A DNA stretch of 64,000 bases from Butyricimonas synergistica DSM 23225 (GCF_000379665.1 NZ_KB903359.1:659475-723474), one strand, 5' to 3'. Counted from the stretch's first letter, positions 9,329 to 18,510 are shown. The notes: generated from the letters alone by a model not told the origin. Made by a program: numbers and translations.

Positions 9329-9358
9329 AAAAAAAATAGCGTATCTGCTAGCAGATAC
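9329..9358 (-). terminator. Terminator-like palindrome between amidotransferase and ptmE
   Basis: Bases 9341-9358 (gtatctgctagcagatac) form a perfect 18-bp palindrome, able to fold as a 7-bp stem with CTAG loop. On the transcribed (minus) strand it is followed by CGCTA and a run of eight T residues. This resembles a weak intrinsic terminator or attenuator inside the operon. The stem is only moderately GC-rich, so it may be partial or act as a pause site; UpxY antitermination would be expected to override it. Confidence 0.45.
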
Positions 9359-9374
9359 ACCAATTTCATGAATA

Positions 9375-10478
9375 TTACTTCTTAAGAACCCACTTTCCGT
9401 ATGTGTTCTTTTCAAAAATATCTCTGTTATAAAGTTTGTCAACTATCTCCCAGAACTCACGTTCCGAGTATCCAAGAAACTCGCAAAACTCCCGAACACA
9501 TCGAGGATCAAGATTACCATCATGTTCTTCGATAAGCTTAAAACCCTCCTCTCGAGTAAGCAAACCGTAACGAATCATACGGGATGCATAATCGGTTGCA
9601 GCCTGATGACCGAACTTAGGATACTTCATCCAAGAATGAACCAAATACGCAGGAGAGTCAATCTGATCAAACTGCTCAATGTGATGCGTACGATTCCACT
9701 CATGAGTAAGATCGTGAAAACCAAATTTCTTAGCAATTTCATAGTTCTTAAAACTGTTCCATTGTGTAAAATAGGAAATATAAATTGGGTCGAGTGTTTC
9801 TATCTGCTCTTTAGTAGGGGGAACAAAAAAGTTAAGATCTTTTTTGCCTATACCTGTAGCTTCTATAATTTCCTCGTCCGGAATACCAGAACCCACACCG
9901 TTGAAAATCTGGTCACGAGCAGAATATGTTTCAATGCCATCAGCCCCCCCATATTCCCAACCTACATTCTCACCATAAACAAGAAGAGATGTGTTAAAAC
10001 GGAGAGCCATCCAAAGAGGAAAAGTATAGATATAACGATCAACAAAATAAGTAGGCTTGCCATACTTCTCAAAGGTGTATTTCATTATTTTCTTCTGAGC
10101 CTGAATATTTGGATTCATGATAATGAGATCACAACCAAAGGTTTCAGAAATATTTTTGATGTTATGTTTTCCTGCTTCAGTCATAGGCATATTATCCGCA
10201 GCTGAAACTAAAAGCGGATTCATGTGCATCACCTCCTTCATGAGCCAAACTTGGAAATGGCTGTCCTTTCCACCAGATACCGCAATCATACAGTCATAAT
10301 TATTAGAGCCATTCACTCCACGGTACTTATCGCAAATGGCTTCAAACTCTTTCCATCGTGCATTCCAATCCACAGTAGCACGATGCTCGTAACTACGACA
10401 AGCTGAGCAAACTCCTCTCTCGTCGAATGTAATACCAGGACGTGTGCTCGGCATACAACATTTTGTACAGTACTTCAT
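9375..10478 (-). CDS. N-acetyl sugar amidotransferase (PseA/WbpG/PtmG family)
   Basis: 367 residues from ATG 10478. The upstream frame opens only with a TTG, and family members begin M-K-Y-C-T-K-C as this one does. It has the N-terminal Cys cluster (C4, C7, C8 and C24, C27), the ATP-pyrophosphatase P-loop S-G-G-K-D-S at 68-73, and a long C-terminal alpha region. Relatives convert an N-acetyl group on a sugar to an acetamidino group: PseA on pseudaminate, PtmG in the legionaminate pathway, WbpG on mannuronate sugars. Lying between legF and ptmE, it probably amidinates legionaminic acid. No HisH/HisF-like ammonia-supplying partner is encoded nearby, as for PseA. Confidence 0.8.
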   Translation of the reverse strand: MKYCTKCCMPSTRPGITFDERGVCSACRSYEHRATVDWNARWKEFEAICDKYRGVNGSNNYDCMIAVSGGKDSHFQVWLMKEVMHMNPLLVSAADNMPMTEAGKHNIKNISETFGCDLIIMNPNIQAQKKIMKYTFEKYGKPTYFVDRYIYTFPLWMALRFNTSLLVYGENVGWEYGGADGIETYSARDQIFNGVGSGIPDEEIIEATGIGKKDLNFFVPPTKEQIETLDPIYISYFTQWNSFKNYEIAKKFGFHDLTHEWNRTHHIEQFDQIDSPAYLVHSWMKYPKFGHQAATDYASRMIRYGLLTREEGFKLIEEHDGNLDPRCVREFCEFLGYSEREFWEIVDKLYNRDIFEKNTYGKWVLKK

Positions 10479-10506
10479 AAATAAAAAAGAATTAAATTCC
10501 AATAAA

Positions 10507-11232
10507 TCATTTCAATATCTTAAAATCCAATTTATTATTCCCTAACAAGAATGAGATAATCTCAAAGTCTATTGGATGATCAAGATCGAAGCAAATATGC
10601 TTCATAAGATAGATGAGGGAGCGATCAGTGATGGCTCCTTTGTATCCAAGGTCGAAGAACTTGCGACGATAGATGTAGAATGAAGCATTAAGGTCGTAAA
10701 CCTTTGGAGCAGATTGACGTGTCAGTACTGTTCCTGCATCTTTTACCTTATTATAATAGCCGTTGTCTTTCTGCTCCACCTGATTGAAGTAAGGGCTTCT
10801 TCCCGGTTCACTCACAGAGAAGAGGTTGATGGCATTAGGGTCAGCATTAATCAATTCGAAAGCTTCTTCCATATCCTCCAGTGTGCGAAGAGGAGAAGTA
10901 ACATCCATATCGAGGACATAATCATAATGAATATCCTTAATTTTCTCGGTATAGAGCACTATATCCTTGATAACGTCTATCTTTCCCACAGTATCTCCTC
11001 CAAGAGATACAGGACGCTTGTAGTCGGAATGAAGTCCACACTCTTCGGCTACTCGGATGATTTCATCAGAATCTGTTGAGAGGGCTATTTCTACATTTTC
11101 ATATTTCTCTTGGAAACGCTTTGCAACGTCAATGGTATAGCCGATGAGTGGTTTGCCATTGAGTACCTTGATATTTTTACCTGGGATTCCTTTTGAACCA
11201 CCTCGGGCACAAATTGTAATGAGTATATTCAT
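10507..11232 (-). CDS. legF: CMP-N,N'-diacetyllegionaminate synthase
   Basis: 241 residues of the CMP-sialate synthase (NeuA/PtmB) family. The N-terminus ITICARGGSKGIPGKNIKVL is the CTP-binding signature (residues 5-24). The D-x-D of YVLDMDVTSPLRT and the NASFYIYRR segment match the family. It activates the nonulosonic acid with CTP in the cytoplasm before transfer. Placement with legB-C-H-I-G makes legionaminate the likely substrate rather than sialate. Starts at ATG 11232, about 12 bp after the preceding oxidoreductase stop. Confidence 0.85.
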   Translation of the reverse strand: MNILITICARGGSKGIPGKNIKVLNGKPLIGYTIDVAKRFQEKYENVEIALSTDSDEIIRVAEECGLHSDYKRPVSLGGDTVGKIDVIKDIVLYTEKIKDIHYDYVLDMDVTSPLRTLEDMEEAFELINADPNAINLFSVSEPGRSPYFNQVEQKDNGYYNKVKDAGTVLTRQSAPKVYDLNASFYIYRRKFFDLGYKGAITDRSLIYLMKHICFDLDHPIDFEIISFLLGNNKLDFKILK

Positions 11233-11244
11233 AAATTGTACAAT

Positions 11245-12231
11245 TTATATTATCGATTTTGTAAGTTTCAGCATCTTCACTCCATGAGATACATTGCTAT
11301 CGTTAGTACAACGGTCTTCGGTAATGTCGAAGAAATGCTTGATTTCTGCCATCTGGAAAGCGTTTCGCTCACTATTGAAGTCGAGTGTAAGTCCTTCTTT
11401 GAGGTAAGTGGCTGTTCCTGCAATGATGTCACATTGAATGGTATCATCGTACGTGAAAATGTCGAGTATGCGTTGCGTTTTACGACCGAAGTAATCGAGA
11501 TGCAGTTCGAAAGACATGTGGTCGTTCTTAGCCACATAGAGTGCTGTATCGTTGCTATCTATCTCCAGATTTGAGTATTTACCGACAACTCCAAAACAGG
11601 CTGTTGGCATACCAAAAATCCATGTCAAATAGTCCCACTCGTGAATGAGGTCGCTATCTACACCACCACCTAAATCTGCATGGGCGCTATAAGTTTGACG
11701 ATAGTCTTGTCCTGGGCGCCAATCAGGAAGATAGCTGGAGGAGATAGCCCGAACAGAAACCACCTTCTGAATATCAATGTTCTGCTTGACATACTGCAAT
11801 ACTGGATTATATCGAAGTGGGCAAGCCACATACGAAGGTATCTCATCCAACTTGGCAATCACGTCTTCTGACACCTCAAAGCTGGCAAACACTGGTTTCT
11901 CTATGAAGAATGCCTTAGTGTAAGGACGAAACTTGAGAGTAGTTTCCAAGTGCATAGAAGTAGGATTGGTGATGAATACCATATCGTAATCTTTCTGTAT
12001 AGGCTCGCGACACAGATACTGATTGCTGACCAAGGCTGTTACTTCTGGAGGAAGGGCTTGCGACATGGAGTTTCGGTACAAGTCAATAGTACAAGTATCG
12101 TATTGTGACTTGATCAGTTCGCACACATTTCCAAGGTGTCTCTTACCGATGGATCCCATGCCGACGAAAGCTATGTTGTAATGTTTGAACACAATTTGAA
12201 ATTTAAATGTTTTGAAAAGTCGAAAAGACAA
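11245..12231 (-). CDS. Gfo/Idh/MocA-family oxidoreductase (catalytic EKP motif intact)
   Basis: NAD(P)-dependent sugar oxidoreductase family, about 300 residues. It has a G-M-G-S-I-G-K-R-H dinucleotide loop, and the catalytic E-K-P in AFFIEKPVFA. The start is uncertain: no ATG lies upstream of the Rossmann loop, so TTG at 12231 or GTG at 12192 must be used. It shares with the preceding gene a Y-L-P-D-W-x-P block and general layout, so the two are paralogues. Substrate unknown; its place between legG and legF suggests modification of the legionaminate or another capsule sugar. Confidence 0.75.
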   Translation of the reverse strand: MSFRLFKTFKFQIVFKHYNIAFVGMGSIGKRHLGNVCELIKSQYDTCTIDLYRNSMSQALPPEVTALVSNQYLCREPIQKDYDMVFITNPTSMHLETTLKFRPYTKAFFIEKPVFASFEVSEDVIAKLDEIPSYVACPLRYNPVLQYVKQNIDIQKVVSVRAISSSYLPDWRPGQDYRQTYSAHADLGGGVDSDLIHEWDYLTWIFGMPTACFGVVGKYSNLEIDSNDTALYVAKNDHMSFELHLDYFGRKTQRILDIFTYDDTIQCDIIAGTATYLKEGLTLDFNSERNAFQMAEIKHFFDITEDRCTNDSNVSHGVKMLKLTKSII

Positions 12232-12243
12232 AGAGTTTATGAA

Positions 12244-13221
12244 TTATTTTTCGATAACATCGATCCAATCGAGGACTACCTTATCCTTTTCGAAGTCCCA
12301 TGCAGGATGGAAGTTTCTATCGACTATCTGCTTGAAATATGCGTTGAGTTCCTCTCTATAAGGATTTTCTGTAATAAAAGTTGCATAGCCCTCCACGTAC
12401 TCGGAAGCATCTTCAAAAGTGATATTTACTTCTTGCTTATTCTCGATATCATATTCGTTCAATGAGTCTGGTGTACCATTCCAAGAAAGTTGGAGTTGTT
12501 CGCCATAGACATCAATGTGTCGATAAGGCTTACGGGCTATCACATCTACAGCAAAAACACCCTTTGTTCCATTCTTGTGTTCTAGCATGATAAGGTAGTT
12601 ATCGTCATACTGGATATTGAGTTCTGTATTCTTGCTTTTCAGCGCCTTCACATCCTTGATAGGACCGAAAGCGGTCACTATCCAAGGAAGGTCGATAGCC
12701 ATAATTTCGCGACAGCCGTTCGTCTTGGGGTTGCCAATGAAATAGTTGTTGTAACTTTCCCAAGGATGCCAATCTGGGAGATACTGACCTACATGATAGA
12801 TGTAGTTGAGCGGACACGTTGCCTCATGCACTTTCTTGATAATGCACTGGGTTTCCTTGCGATAAAGGAAAGTAGAAGAGAGAAACAACACTTTTCCCAT
12901 TGCTTTAGCAAGAGCGATATTCTCTTTATATCCATCCTGCACAAGGTTAATCTCGGTGAAAACATGAAGATTATACTCCAGACATTCCTTAATAATACTT
13001 GCGTGCGAGAGTGGTGAGGTGCTAATGATAGCAGCCTCTATATCTTGTACTTTACATGCTTCGTCAATACTGTTGTAGCATGTAATGCCAAACTTCTCTT
13101 TCACTTCAACACAACGAGACTCCTGACGGTCAATACCAAAGAGCTCCACCTCCTTGTGCTCGCTCATCAATCGGATTCTACGTTTCCCCATAGATCCGAG
13201 TCCAATAACTATAATTTTCAT
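12244..13221 (-). CDS. Gfo/Idh/MocA-family oxidoreductase (EKP motif replaced)
   Basis: 325 residues. The Rossmann N-terminus IIVIGLGSMGKRRIR binds NAD(P). Where family members have the catalytic E-K-P, this protein reads TEINLVQDG, so the conserved Lys and Pro are missing. A later block, GQYLPDWHPWESY, matches the paralogue downstream. ATG 13221 overlaps the legG stop (ATGA). It could be a non-catalytic partner of the downstream paralogue, or use a changed mechanism. Homologues of such pairs accompany nonulosonate clusters, but their reaction is not established to my knowledge. Confidence 0.72.
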   Translation of the reverse strand: MKIIVIGLGSMGKRRIRLMSEHKEVELFGIDRQESRCVEVKEKFGITCYNSIDEACKVQDIEAAIISTSPLSHASIIKECLEYNLHVFTEINLVQDGYKENIALAKAMGKVLFLSSTFLYRKETQCIIKKVHEATCPLNYIYHVGQYLPDWHPWESYNNYFIGNPKTNGCREIMAIDLPWIVTAFGPIKDVKALKSKNTELNIQYDDNYLIMLEHKNGTKGVFAVDVIARKPYRHIDVYGEQLQLSWNGTPDSLNEYDIENKQEVNITFEDASEYVEGYATFITENPYREELNAYFKQIVDRNFHPAWDFEKDKVVLDWIDVIEK

Positions 13222-14375
13222 TGATATATATCGTAGAAATGTTTCTGAATCAAGTTCTCTAATGGATAGGTTTTGATGGTGTTCAAGATAACTTGACAGG
13301 TACCTTCCTTGTAATAGGGGTTCGAAAAGTTTGAGGGGTTCGAAAAGTTAACAACCTTTGCAAGACCGTTCTTAATCTCCTTTGCGGAATATCCACAATT
13401 AATCACACTATCTGCAGCTATACGTCCCTTCTGGCGGTCACCAATGTTGAGAGTTGGAATACCAAAACTCGGAACCTCAATGATGCCGCTTGAAGAATTG
13501 CCCAAAATAGCTGTCATGTATTTGAGGACTGAGAAGTAGCATCTCTGACCCAATGAAGGGATGAACATGCATCGATCGGTATTCTTATCCACATACTCTT
13601 GAATGCGCTTGATGATGATCTGCGAATTGGTGTCGGAATTTGAGTAGGTAAAGATGATATGATAATCTTTGTAGTTATCCAATGCCTCAAGCAGATTCAA
13701 AACCTGCACCTCAGACGACATATTGGAGAGCGTGACTGGATGGTATGTGCAAAGGAAACACTTGTTTGTCAGCTGGAATTTGAGACTTTGCTCTATCTCT
13801 TCCTTGGTCATAAAATCGTTCTTCATAACATTCTCCACACCAAGAGCACCCACATTAAACACTCGTTCCGGCTGCTCCCCCAATTGTATGACACGCTTGC
13901 GATAGGCTTCAGTAGAAGTAAAATGAAGATGACTCATCTTTGTGATGGCATGACGAATTGCATCATCAAAAGCACCTTCTGTAATCTCGCCCCCATGAAG
14001 ATGTGCGATCGGGATTTTATAAACAAGAGCAGTTGAAGCTACTGCAAGCATTTCGTATCTGTCTCCCAATATCAAGAGCATATCTGGCTTAAGAACATCA
14101 AAAGCATCTGCAAATCCAGCAACTCCTCGACTTATTGATTTAGCCGTAGAATTTACATTGTCTAGTGCTTCATCATCTGCCATATAGACTTTGTAATCTA
14201 TGCTCAAACCATCACGCTCAATTTCCCTATAGGTTTCGCCTTGAAGTTTGGACAGATGCTGATTGGTTGCAATAATCAGAAGCGTCAGCTCAGGATCATT
14301 CTTGATGGCAGCCATCAAATTTCTAAGGATGCCGTATTCTGCACGACTACCTGTTACTACACATATTTTTCTCAT
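13218..14375 (-). CDS. legG: Hydrolysing NDP-sugar 2-epimerase, LegG/NeuC family
   Basis: 385 residues of the UDP-GlcNAc 2-epimerase superfamily, NeuC/PtmD branch. The N-terminus CVVTGSRAEYGILRNLM (residues 5-21) and LLILGDRYEMLA, HLHGGEITEGAFDDAIRHA and ILGNSSSGIIEVPSFGIPTL are diagnostic. In the legionaminate route it removes the nucleotide and inverts C2 to give 2,4-diacetamido-2,4,6-trideoxymannose, the substrate of LegI. ATG 14375 overlaps the legI stop and its own stop overlaps the next gene, so translation is coupled on both sides. Confidence 0.87.
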   Translation of the reverse strand: MRKICVVTGSRAEYGILRNLMAAIKNDPELTLLIIATNQHLSKLQGETYREIERDGLSIDYKVYMADDEALDNVNSTAKSISRGVAGFADAFDVLKPDMLLILGDRYEMLAVASTALVYKIPIAHLHGGEITEGAFDDAIRHAITKMSHLHFTSTEAYRKRVIQLGEQPERVFNVGALGVENVMKNDFMTKEEIEQSLKFQLTNKCFLCTYHPVTLSNMSSEVQVLNLLEALDNYKDYHIIFTYSNSDTNSQIIIKRIQEYVDKNTDRCMFIPSLGQRCYFSVLKYMTAILGNSSSGIIEVPSFGIPTLNIGDRQKGRIAADSVINCGYSAKEIKNGLAKVVNFSNPSNFSNPYYKEGTCQVILNTIKTYPLENLIQKHFYDIYQ

Positions 14376-15379
14376 AATACAATCATCTCCTCTTCATCGA
14401 AGTCCTTAATAGCTGTTGTTCCCACAACTTCATTCCATCGCATCGGACAGATTCCGTTTCCTGGCCGCTTGACAGTAAGATTCTCTTCAGTCAATATTTC
14501 GCCTTTCTTGATAGGACAAGCAGCCACAATACTTTTGCGTGCAATCTCTATGTTCTTGCGTTCTGATTCAGTGATAGTCTTGTGACCAGAACCAAGAGCC
14601 TGCTCTATATTGCGAATGGCTGAGACCATCGCTTTCAGTTCGTCTGGCTCGAGCGATGCTTTATGATCAGGTCCTTCCATATTCTTGTCAAGCGTAAAAT
14701 GCTTCTCAATGACAGTAGCACCCAAAGCAACTGCTGCAATAGGCACTTCGATGCCGTTGGTATGGTCGGAATAGCCAATCTTCACTCCAAACTTCTCTCC
14801 TATCTCAAGCATTGCCTTAAGATTAACATCTTGATATGGTGTTGGATATTCGGTATTGCAGTGGAGGACGGTAATCTGCTCCTTCTTGACTCCTTCCTCG
14901 ATAAGAACTTTAAGTACTGCCTCAATATCAGAAAGTTCACACATTCCCGTAGAGAGAATCACATCCTCATGAAAAGACCCAATCTTTTTGAGATAAGGAT
15001 AGTTAGTTATTTCGCCAGAAGGTATCTTCCAGAGTCTCATATTGAGAGAATGAAGGAACTCGATGCTCTCCATATCAAAAGCTGTTGACCAGAAACGGAT
15101 ATTGCACTTCTTACAATACTGAATCAACTCCTGATGATCTTTTACAGAAAGCTCCAGTTTCTTGAGCATTGCCAACTGACCTTCGTTCTTCTTGCCTATG
15201 TTTTGTTGCTGATATTTAGCTTGTTTTGCAACCTTCGAGACCAATTTCTCGCTCTTGAAGGACTGGAACTTGATAATATCCACTCCAGCCTCAACAGCCT
15301 TATCAACAAGTTGTTTTGCGATCTGCATAGAGCCATTGTGATTGACACCTGCTTCTGCTATGATTAATACTTCGCTCAT
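14372..15379 (-). CDS. legI: N,N'-diacetyllegionaminate synthase
   Basis: 335 residues of the NeuB family. It condenses the trideoxymannose derivative with phosphoenolpyruvate. N-terminal TIM barrel with IIAEAGVNHNGSMQIAKQLV (6-25), substrate-binding KIPSGEITNYPYL, metal-site GYSDHTNGIEVP and KHFTLDKNMEGPDH. The C-terminal SAF/antifreeze-like domain (about 280-335) contains GEILTEENLTVKRPGNGI. NeuB, PseI and LegI are close; the LegB/C/H/G context points to legionaminate. ATG 15379 overlaps the legH stop by 4 nt. Confidence 0.88.
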   Translation of the reverse strand: MSEVLIIAEAGVNHNGSMQIAKQLVDKAVEAGVDIIKFQSFKSEKLVSKVAKQAKYQQQNIGKKNEGQLAMLKKLELSVKDHQELIQYCKKCNIRFWSTAFDMESIEFLHSLNMRLWKIPSGEITNYPYLKKIGSFHEDVILSTGMCELSDIEAVLKVLIEEGVKKEQITVLHCNTEYPTPYQDVNLKAMLEIGEKFGVKIGYSDHTNGIEVPIAAVALGATVIEKHFTLDKNMEGPDHKASLEPDELKAMVSAIRNIEQALGSGHKTITESERKNIEIARKSIVAACPIKKGEILTEENLTVKRPGNGICPMRWNEVVGTTAIKDFDEEEMIVL

Positions 15380-16017
15380 TTAGCTTTGATTTTGAGTACA
15401 GCAGGATTGCCGGAATAGATACCTTTTTCTGAGATGGACTTGCGTACAAAAGATCCCGCTCCCACAATAATGTCATCACCTACATTTATTCCATTGGCTA
15501 ATACCGACTGACTGCCAATAAAACATCTCTCTCCAACCTTGCAGTTACCATTGACCATGGTGCCTGTAGAGATGTGACATTGATTGCCTACTACAGCATC
15601 ATGCTCTATATTAGTGAAAGTGTTGATGATGCAATTAGTTCCTATCTGAACTCCAGCATTTACAACTGCTTGATGCATGACAACTGTTCCTTCGCCAAGC
15701 GTGGAGTAGTTCGATACATGAGCCGTTGAAGCCACAATAGTAGCAAACTTACCACCTGCTTCCTTTACCTTATTACATAGTTTGATGCGGATAGCAGGAT
15801 TCTTAATGAAGCCAACGGTTATGACAAATTCAGCTATACCAATATACTGAAGGATGTCATAATCCGTACCAATCACTTTGTAGGCTAGCACATTCTTGCC
15901 CACATTCTCTGGCATATCGAGCACACCGAGTATGTTGTAGCCCGCTGATTCAGCCACATCAATAACGGACTTGCAATGACCTCCACCACCGAGGAGAATA
16001 AGATTCTTCTGCTCCAT
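15376..16017 (-). CDS. legH: LegH-like sugar N-acetyltransferase (PglD/NeuD family)
   Basis: 213 residues from ATG 16017, one base after the legC stop; a longer frame from 16041 would overlap legC and add an atypical tail. N-terminal Rossmann-like domain with LILLGGGGHCKSVIDVAE (residues 6-23), then a left-handed beta-helix of hexapeptide repeats (STLGEGTVVMHQAVVNAGV onward). The H-D in NTFTNIEHDAVVG is the acetyltransferase base. Acetylates the 4-amino group of the LegC product using acetyl-CoA. Confidence 0.83.
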   Translation of the reverse strand: MEQKNLILLGGGGHCKSVIDVAESAGYNILGVLDMPENVGKNVLAYKVIGTDYDILQYIGIAEFVITVGFIKNPAIRIKLCNKVKEAGGKFATIVASTAHVSNYSTLGEGTVVMHQAVVNAGVQIGTNCIINTFTNIEHDAVVGNQCHISTGTMVNGNCKVGERCFIGSQSVLANGINVGDDIIVGAGSFVRKSISEKGIYSGNPAVLKIKAK

Positions 16018-16018
16018 G

Positions 16019-17233
16019 TTACAAATCTTCAGAACGTACACTTGAAGGTATATTCACAACACGATCTGCAAACCAAATGGTATTCTGGAGACCATCGTTC
16101 TCGCAATTCTTGAACATTGACAGGCGATTCATGAGTTCCCAAATAGGACGTGTCATCACCCCATTATCGTTGGTCTGTTGGAGGAAATCGAGTTGCGATT
16201 CCTTGTCCTTAAGCACAACGGCTGAGAGCCAATAGTTAGAAAAAGCGTTCTCGGGTTCAACGAAGAAATCGATGCCATCGACATTCTTGAAGTACTCGAT
16301 GTATTCGGCTGCCACTTTACGTTTGCTGGCGATACACTTGTCAAGATTCTCCAACTGAGCACAACCAAGGGCCGCATTGATGTTCGGCATACGGTAGTTG
16401 AAACCAATATGGTCGTGACAGAACTCCCACCGATGTGGCACCTTGGCCTGCGTGGTAATATGTTTCGCATAGGCTCCAAGCTCCTCATTATTGAAGAGCA
16501 TCATACCGCCACCACCTGTGGTGATAGTCTTGTTACCATTGAATGAGATGGCTCCAATCTTACCAAACGTACCCGTGTGCTTGCCCTTGTAGGTAGAACC
16601 GATCGACTCTGCTGCATCCTCTACAAGCTCTATATGCCACTCTTTGCATAGATCTGCTATTTCCTCTACATGAACAGGATGTCCAAAGGTGTGCATAGGT
16701 ACACAAGCCTTGATACGACGACCGGTGTTCTTGTTATAGCAAGCGAGTTCATCCTCACAATAAGCGAAGTCTTGACTCTCTGGTAATTCTGCTATTCGAG
16801 TATTCTTGCGAATTACTGCATTCTTCTGAAGCCATTCCTTCATAGCATTAGAAGAAAGCCCCATAGTAGTACGATCTACATCAAGGAATACTGGATGTGC
16901 GCTAATGTATGATAGTGCATTACAAGTTGCTATAAATGTGAGAGCCTGTGTAAGCACTTCATCATCTTTTTTCACTCCAGCGAGCAGAAGCGACATATGA
17001 AGTGCGTTAGTGCCGCTCACGCACACCACTGCACGTTTTGCACCGGTGTACTTTGCCATATCTTCCTCGAAACGATCAACGAACTTACCTACAGATGAAA
17101 CAAAGGTGGAATCTATACACTCGTTGAGGTATTCTTTTTCCTTTCCTGCAAATACAGGAACGGCAAGAGGCGTAAACTCCTTATTGCCGTATATTAATTT
17201 AATAAAATCTATTGTCTTTTTGTAATCTGCCAT
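16019..17233 (-). CDS. legC: LegC-like PLP-dependent aminotransferase (DegT/DnrJ/EryC1)
   Basis: 404 residues from ATG 17233, which follows the legB stop by 16 bp; the longer frame from 17287 would overlap legB. DegT family marks: VPVFAGKEKEYLNECIDSTF, SGTNALHMSLLLAGV, VEDAAESIGSTYKGKHTGTF, and the PLP lysine in ISFNGNKTITTGGGGMM. This branch has an insertion near residues 115-160, as in LegC/PglE-type enzymes. It adds the 4-amino group to the 4-keto-6-deoxy sugar made by LegB. Confidence 0.85.
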   Translation of the reverse strand: MADYKKTIDFIKLIYGNKEFTPLAVPVFAGKEKEYLNECIDSTFVSSVGKFVDRFEEDMAKYTGAKRAVVCVSGTNALHMSLLLAGVKKDDEVLTQALTFIATCNALSYISAHPVFLDVDRTTMGLSSNAMKEWLQKNAVIRKNTRIAELPESQDFAYCEDELACYNKNTGRRIKACVPMHTFGHPVHVEEIADLCKEWHIELVEDAAESIGSTYKGKHTGTFGKIGAISFNGNKTITTGGGGMMLFNNEELGAYAKHITTQAKVPHRWEFCHDHIGFNYRMPNINAALGCAQLENLDKCIASKRKVAAEYIEYFKNVDGIDFFVEPENAFSNYWLSAVVLKDKESQLDFLQQTNDNGVMTRPIWELMNRLSMFKNCENDGLQNTIWFADRVVNIPSSVRSEDL

Positions 17234-17249
17234 ATCAATAGCTATTATC

Positions 17250-18458
17250 TTACATTTTTTGGTCCAAATTCTTCCCCTTCTCCTCATGCTCGAAGTTAGG
17301 AATGAACTTTTTGATCGATTCTACGACCTCTACCTTGGAGAAATCATCCTTCTGGAAGATACTTTCGAGCTCGGCAAAGAAATCATTCACTTCATTCATG
17401 TTTTTGCGAAAAGTCTGTTCAACTACCCCCAAAGCCATGAAGCGGTCCATGTTGACTTTCTCGCCAGGGACGTAGAACTCTTCATAGGCTTTTTCTCCCG
17501 TGGTATCAGACTTGAAGTACACAACAGGATAGAAGTCTGACTCGTAGGACATTTTAGCTGCATATTGTTTTGCTTCAGGATCGTTGTTGCATTCAACCTT
17601 GGTAAATCCTTCGGCTTTCACGAAATCATCACAAATGGCAGAGAAAGTAAGCATTTGGTCTTCTCCCAACTTCGGGAAGAAGACTTCGCCACCATTGCCA
17701 AGTACGCACGCAAGCATACATATCTGACCGCTTTCTTCCGGTGATACGAAATAACGCTTCACATCAGAAGGCGCAGCAAGAGGTTGCTTCTTTTGGAGAC
17801 GATGAATCCAACCGTCAGGAAGAGAACCATTAGAAAATGCTACATTGGCAAAGCGTGCAGTAGTGACTTTGAAGTATTTGTTATACGCCATTACAAGATC
17901 TTCCATGATGCGCTTGCTAGCTCCCATGATATTTACAGGATTTGCTGCTTTATCAGTAGAAACACAGAAAAAGTGCTTTGGAGGATAGGCAGTCAGCAAA
18001 TCCATCAGTTTCTTTGCCTTGATGTCATTGTTCTCAATGAGTGCTTGAACGGAATACTTGTCCTTCTCTGAACGCACATGCTTGTGAGCAGAGAAGTTTG
18101 CTACAATGTCAAAGCCCTTCTCCTCACGGAAGATACGTTCAAAAATAGGGTCAGCAAAGTTGAGGGTGTAGCAGCGGAACTCATCAGGTACAAAAAGGTC
18201 TTCAGTTGAGCGCACATCACGAACTAACTCCGCCAGTCCGTTCTCGTTGAGGTCAATGATAACAACAGACTTGGGCTCGAAACGGAGGACTGCCTTGATA
18301 AAACTGGAGCCAATAGATCCCGCGCCTCCTATCACACATATTTTCTTACCCTTAATCTCAGCAGTAAGTTTCTCTTTGTTTGCCTCAATATCTGCCTCAA
18401 ACATACTGACAGGACGAAATGTAACCGAGTCAGCGATGAATTTGTCTAAGTTGAACAT
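17250..18458 (-). CDS. legB: LegB-like NDP-GlcNAc 4,6-dehydratase
   Basis: 402 residues, extended SDR of the FlaA1/CapD type. The N-terminal about 35 residues precede the NAD loop ICVIGGAGSIGSSFIKAV (about 40-57). FSAHKHVRSEKD and STDKAANPVNIMGASKR carry the active site, with the Met-x3-Lys variant normal for this subgroup in place of Tyr-x3-Lys. In Campylobacter, LegB works on GDP-GlcNAc; the PtmE-like guanylyltransferase here supports a GDP-linked route. First gene of the legionaminate block, about 50 bp after fnlC. Confidence 0.83.
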   Translation of the reverse strand: MFNLDKFIADSVTFRPVSMFEADIEANKEKLTAEIKGKKICVIGGAGSIGSSFIKAVLRFEPKSVVIIDLNENGLAELVRDVRSTEDLFVPDEFRCYTLNFADPIFERIFREEKGFDIVANFSAHKHVRSEKDKYSVQALIENNDIKAKKLMDLLTAYPPKHFFCVSTDKAANPVNIMGASKRIMEDLVMAYNKYFKVTTARFANVAFSNGSLPDGWIHRLQKKQPLAAPSDVKRYFVSPEESGQICMLACVLGNGGEVFFPKLGEDQMLTFSAICDDFVKAEGFTKVECNNDPEAKQYAAKMSYESDFYPVVYFKSDTTGEKAYEEFYVPGEKVNMDRFMALGVVEQTFRKNMNEVNDFFAELESIFQKDDFSKVEVVESIKKFIPNFEHEEKGKNLDQKM

Positions 18459-18510
18459 ATATATATTGTTTATAATATGTGTAATCCATAAAACTTCGAT
18501 TTCTCGACTT

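Noticed and set aside
9315-9369. N-terminal hydrophobic helix of PtmE as a membrane anchor
   Set aside because: The enzyme family is soluble, two ATGs follow just before the first CBS domain, and the DNA forms a palindrome with a T-run.
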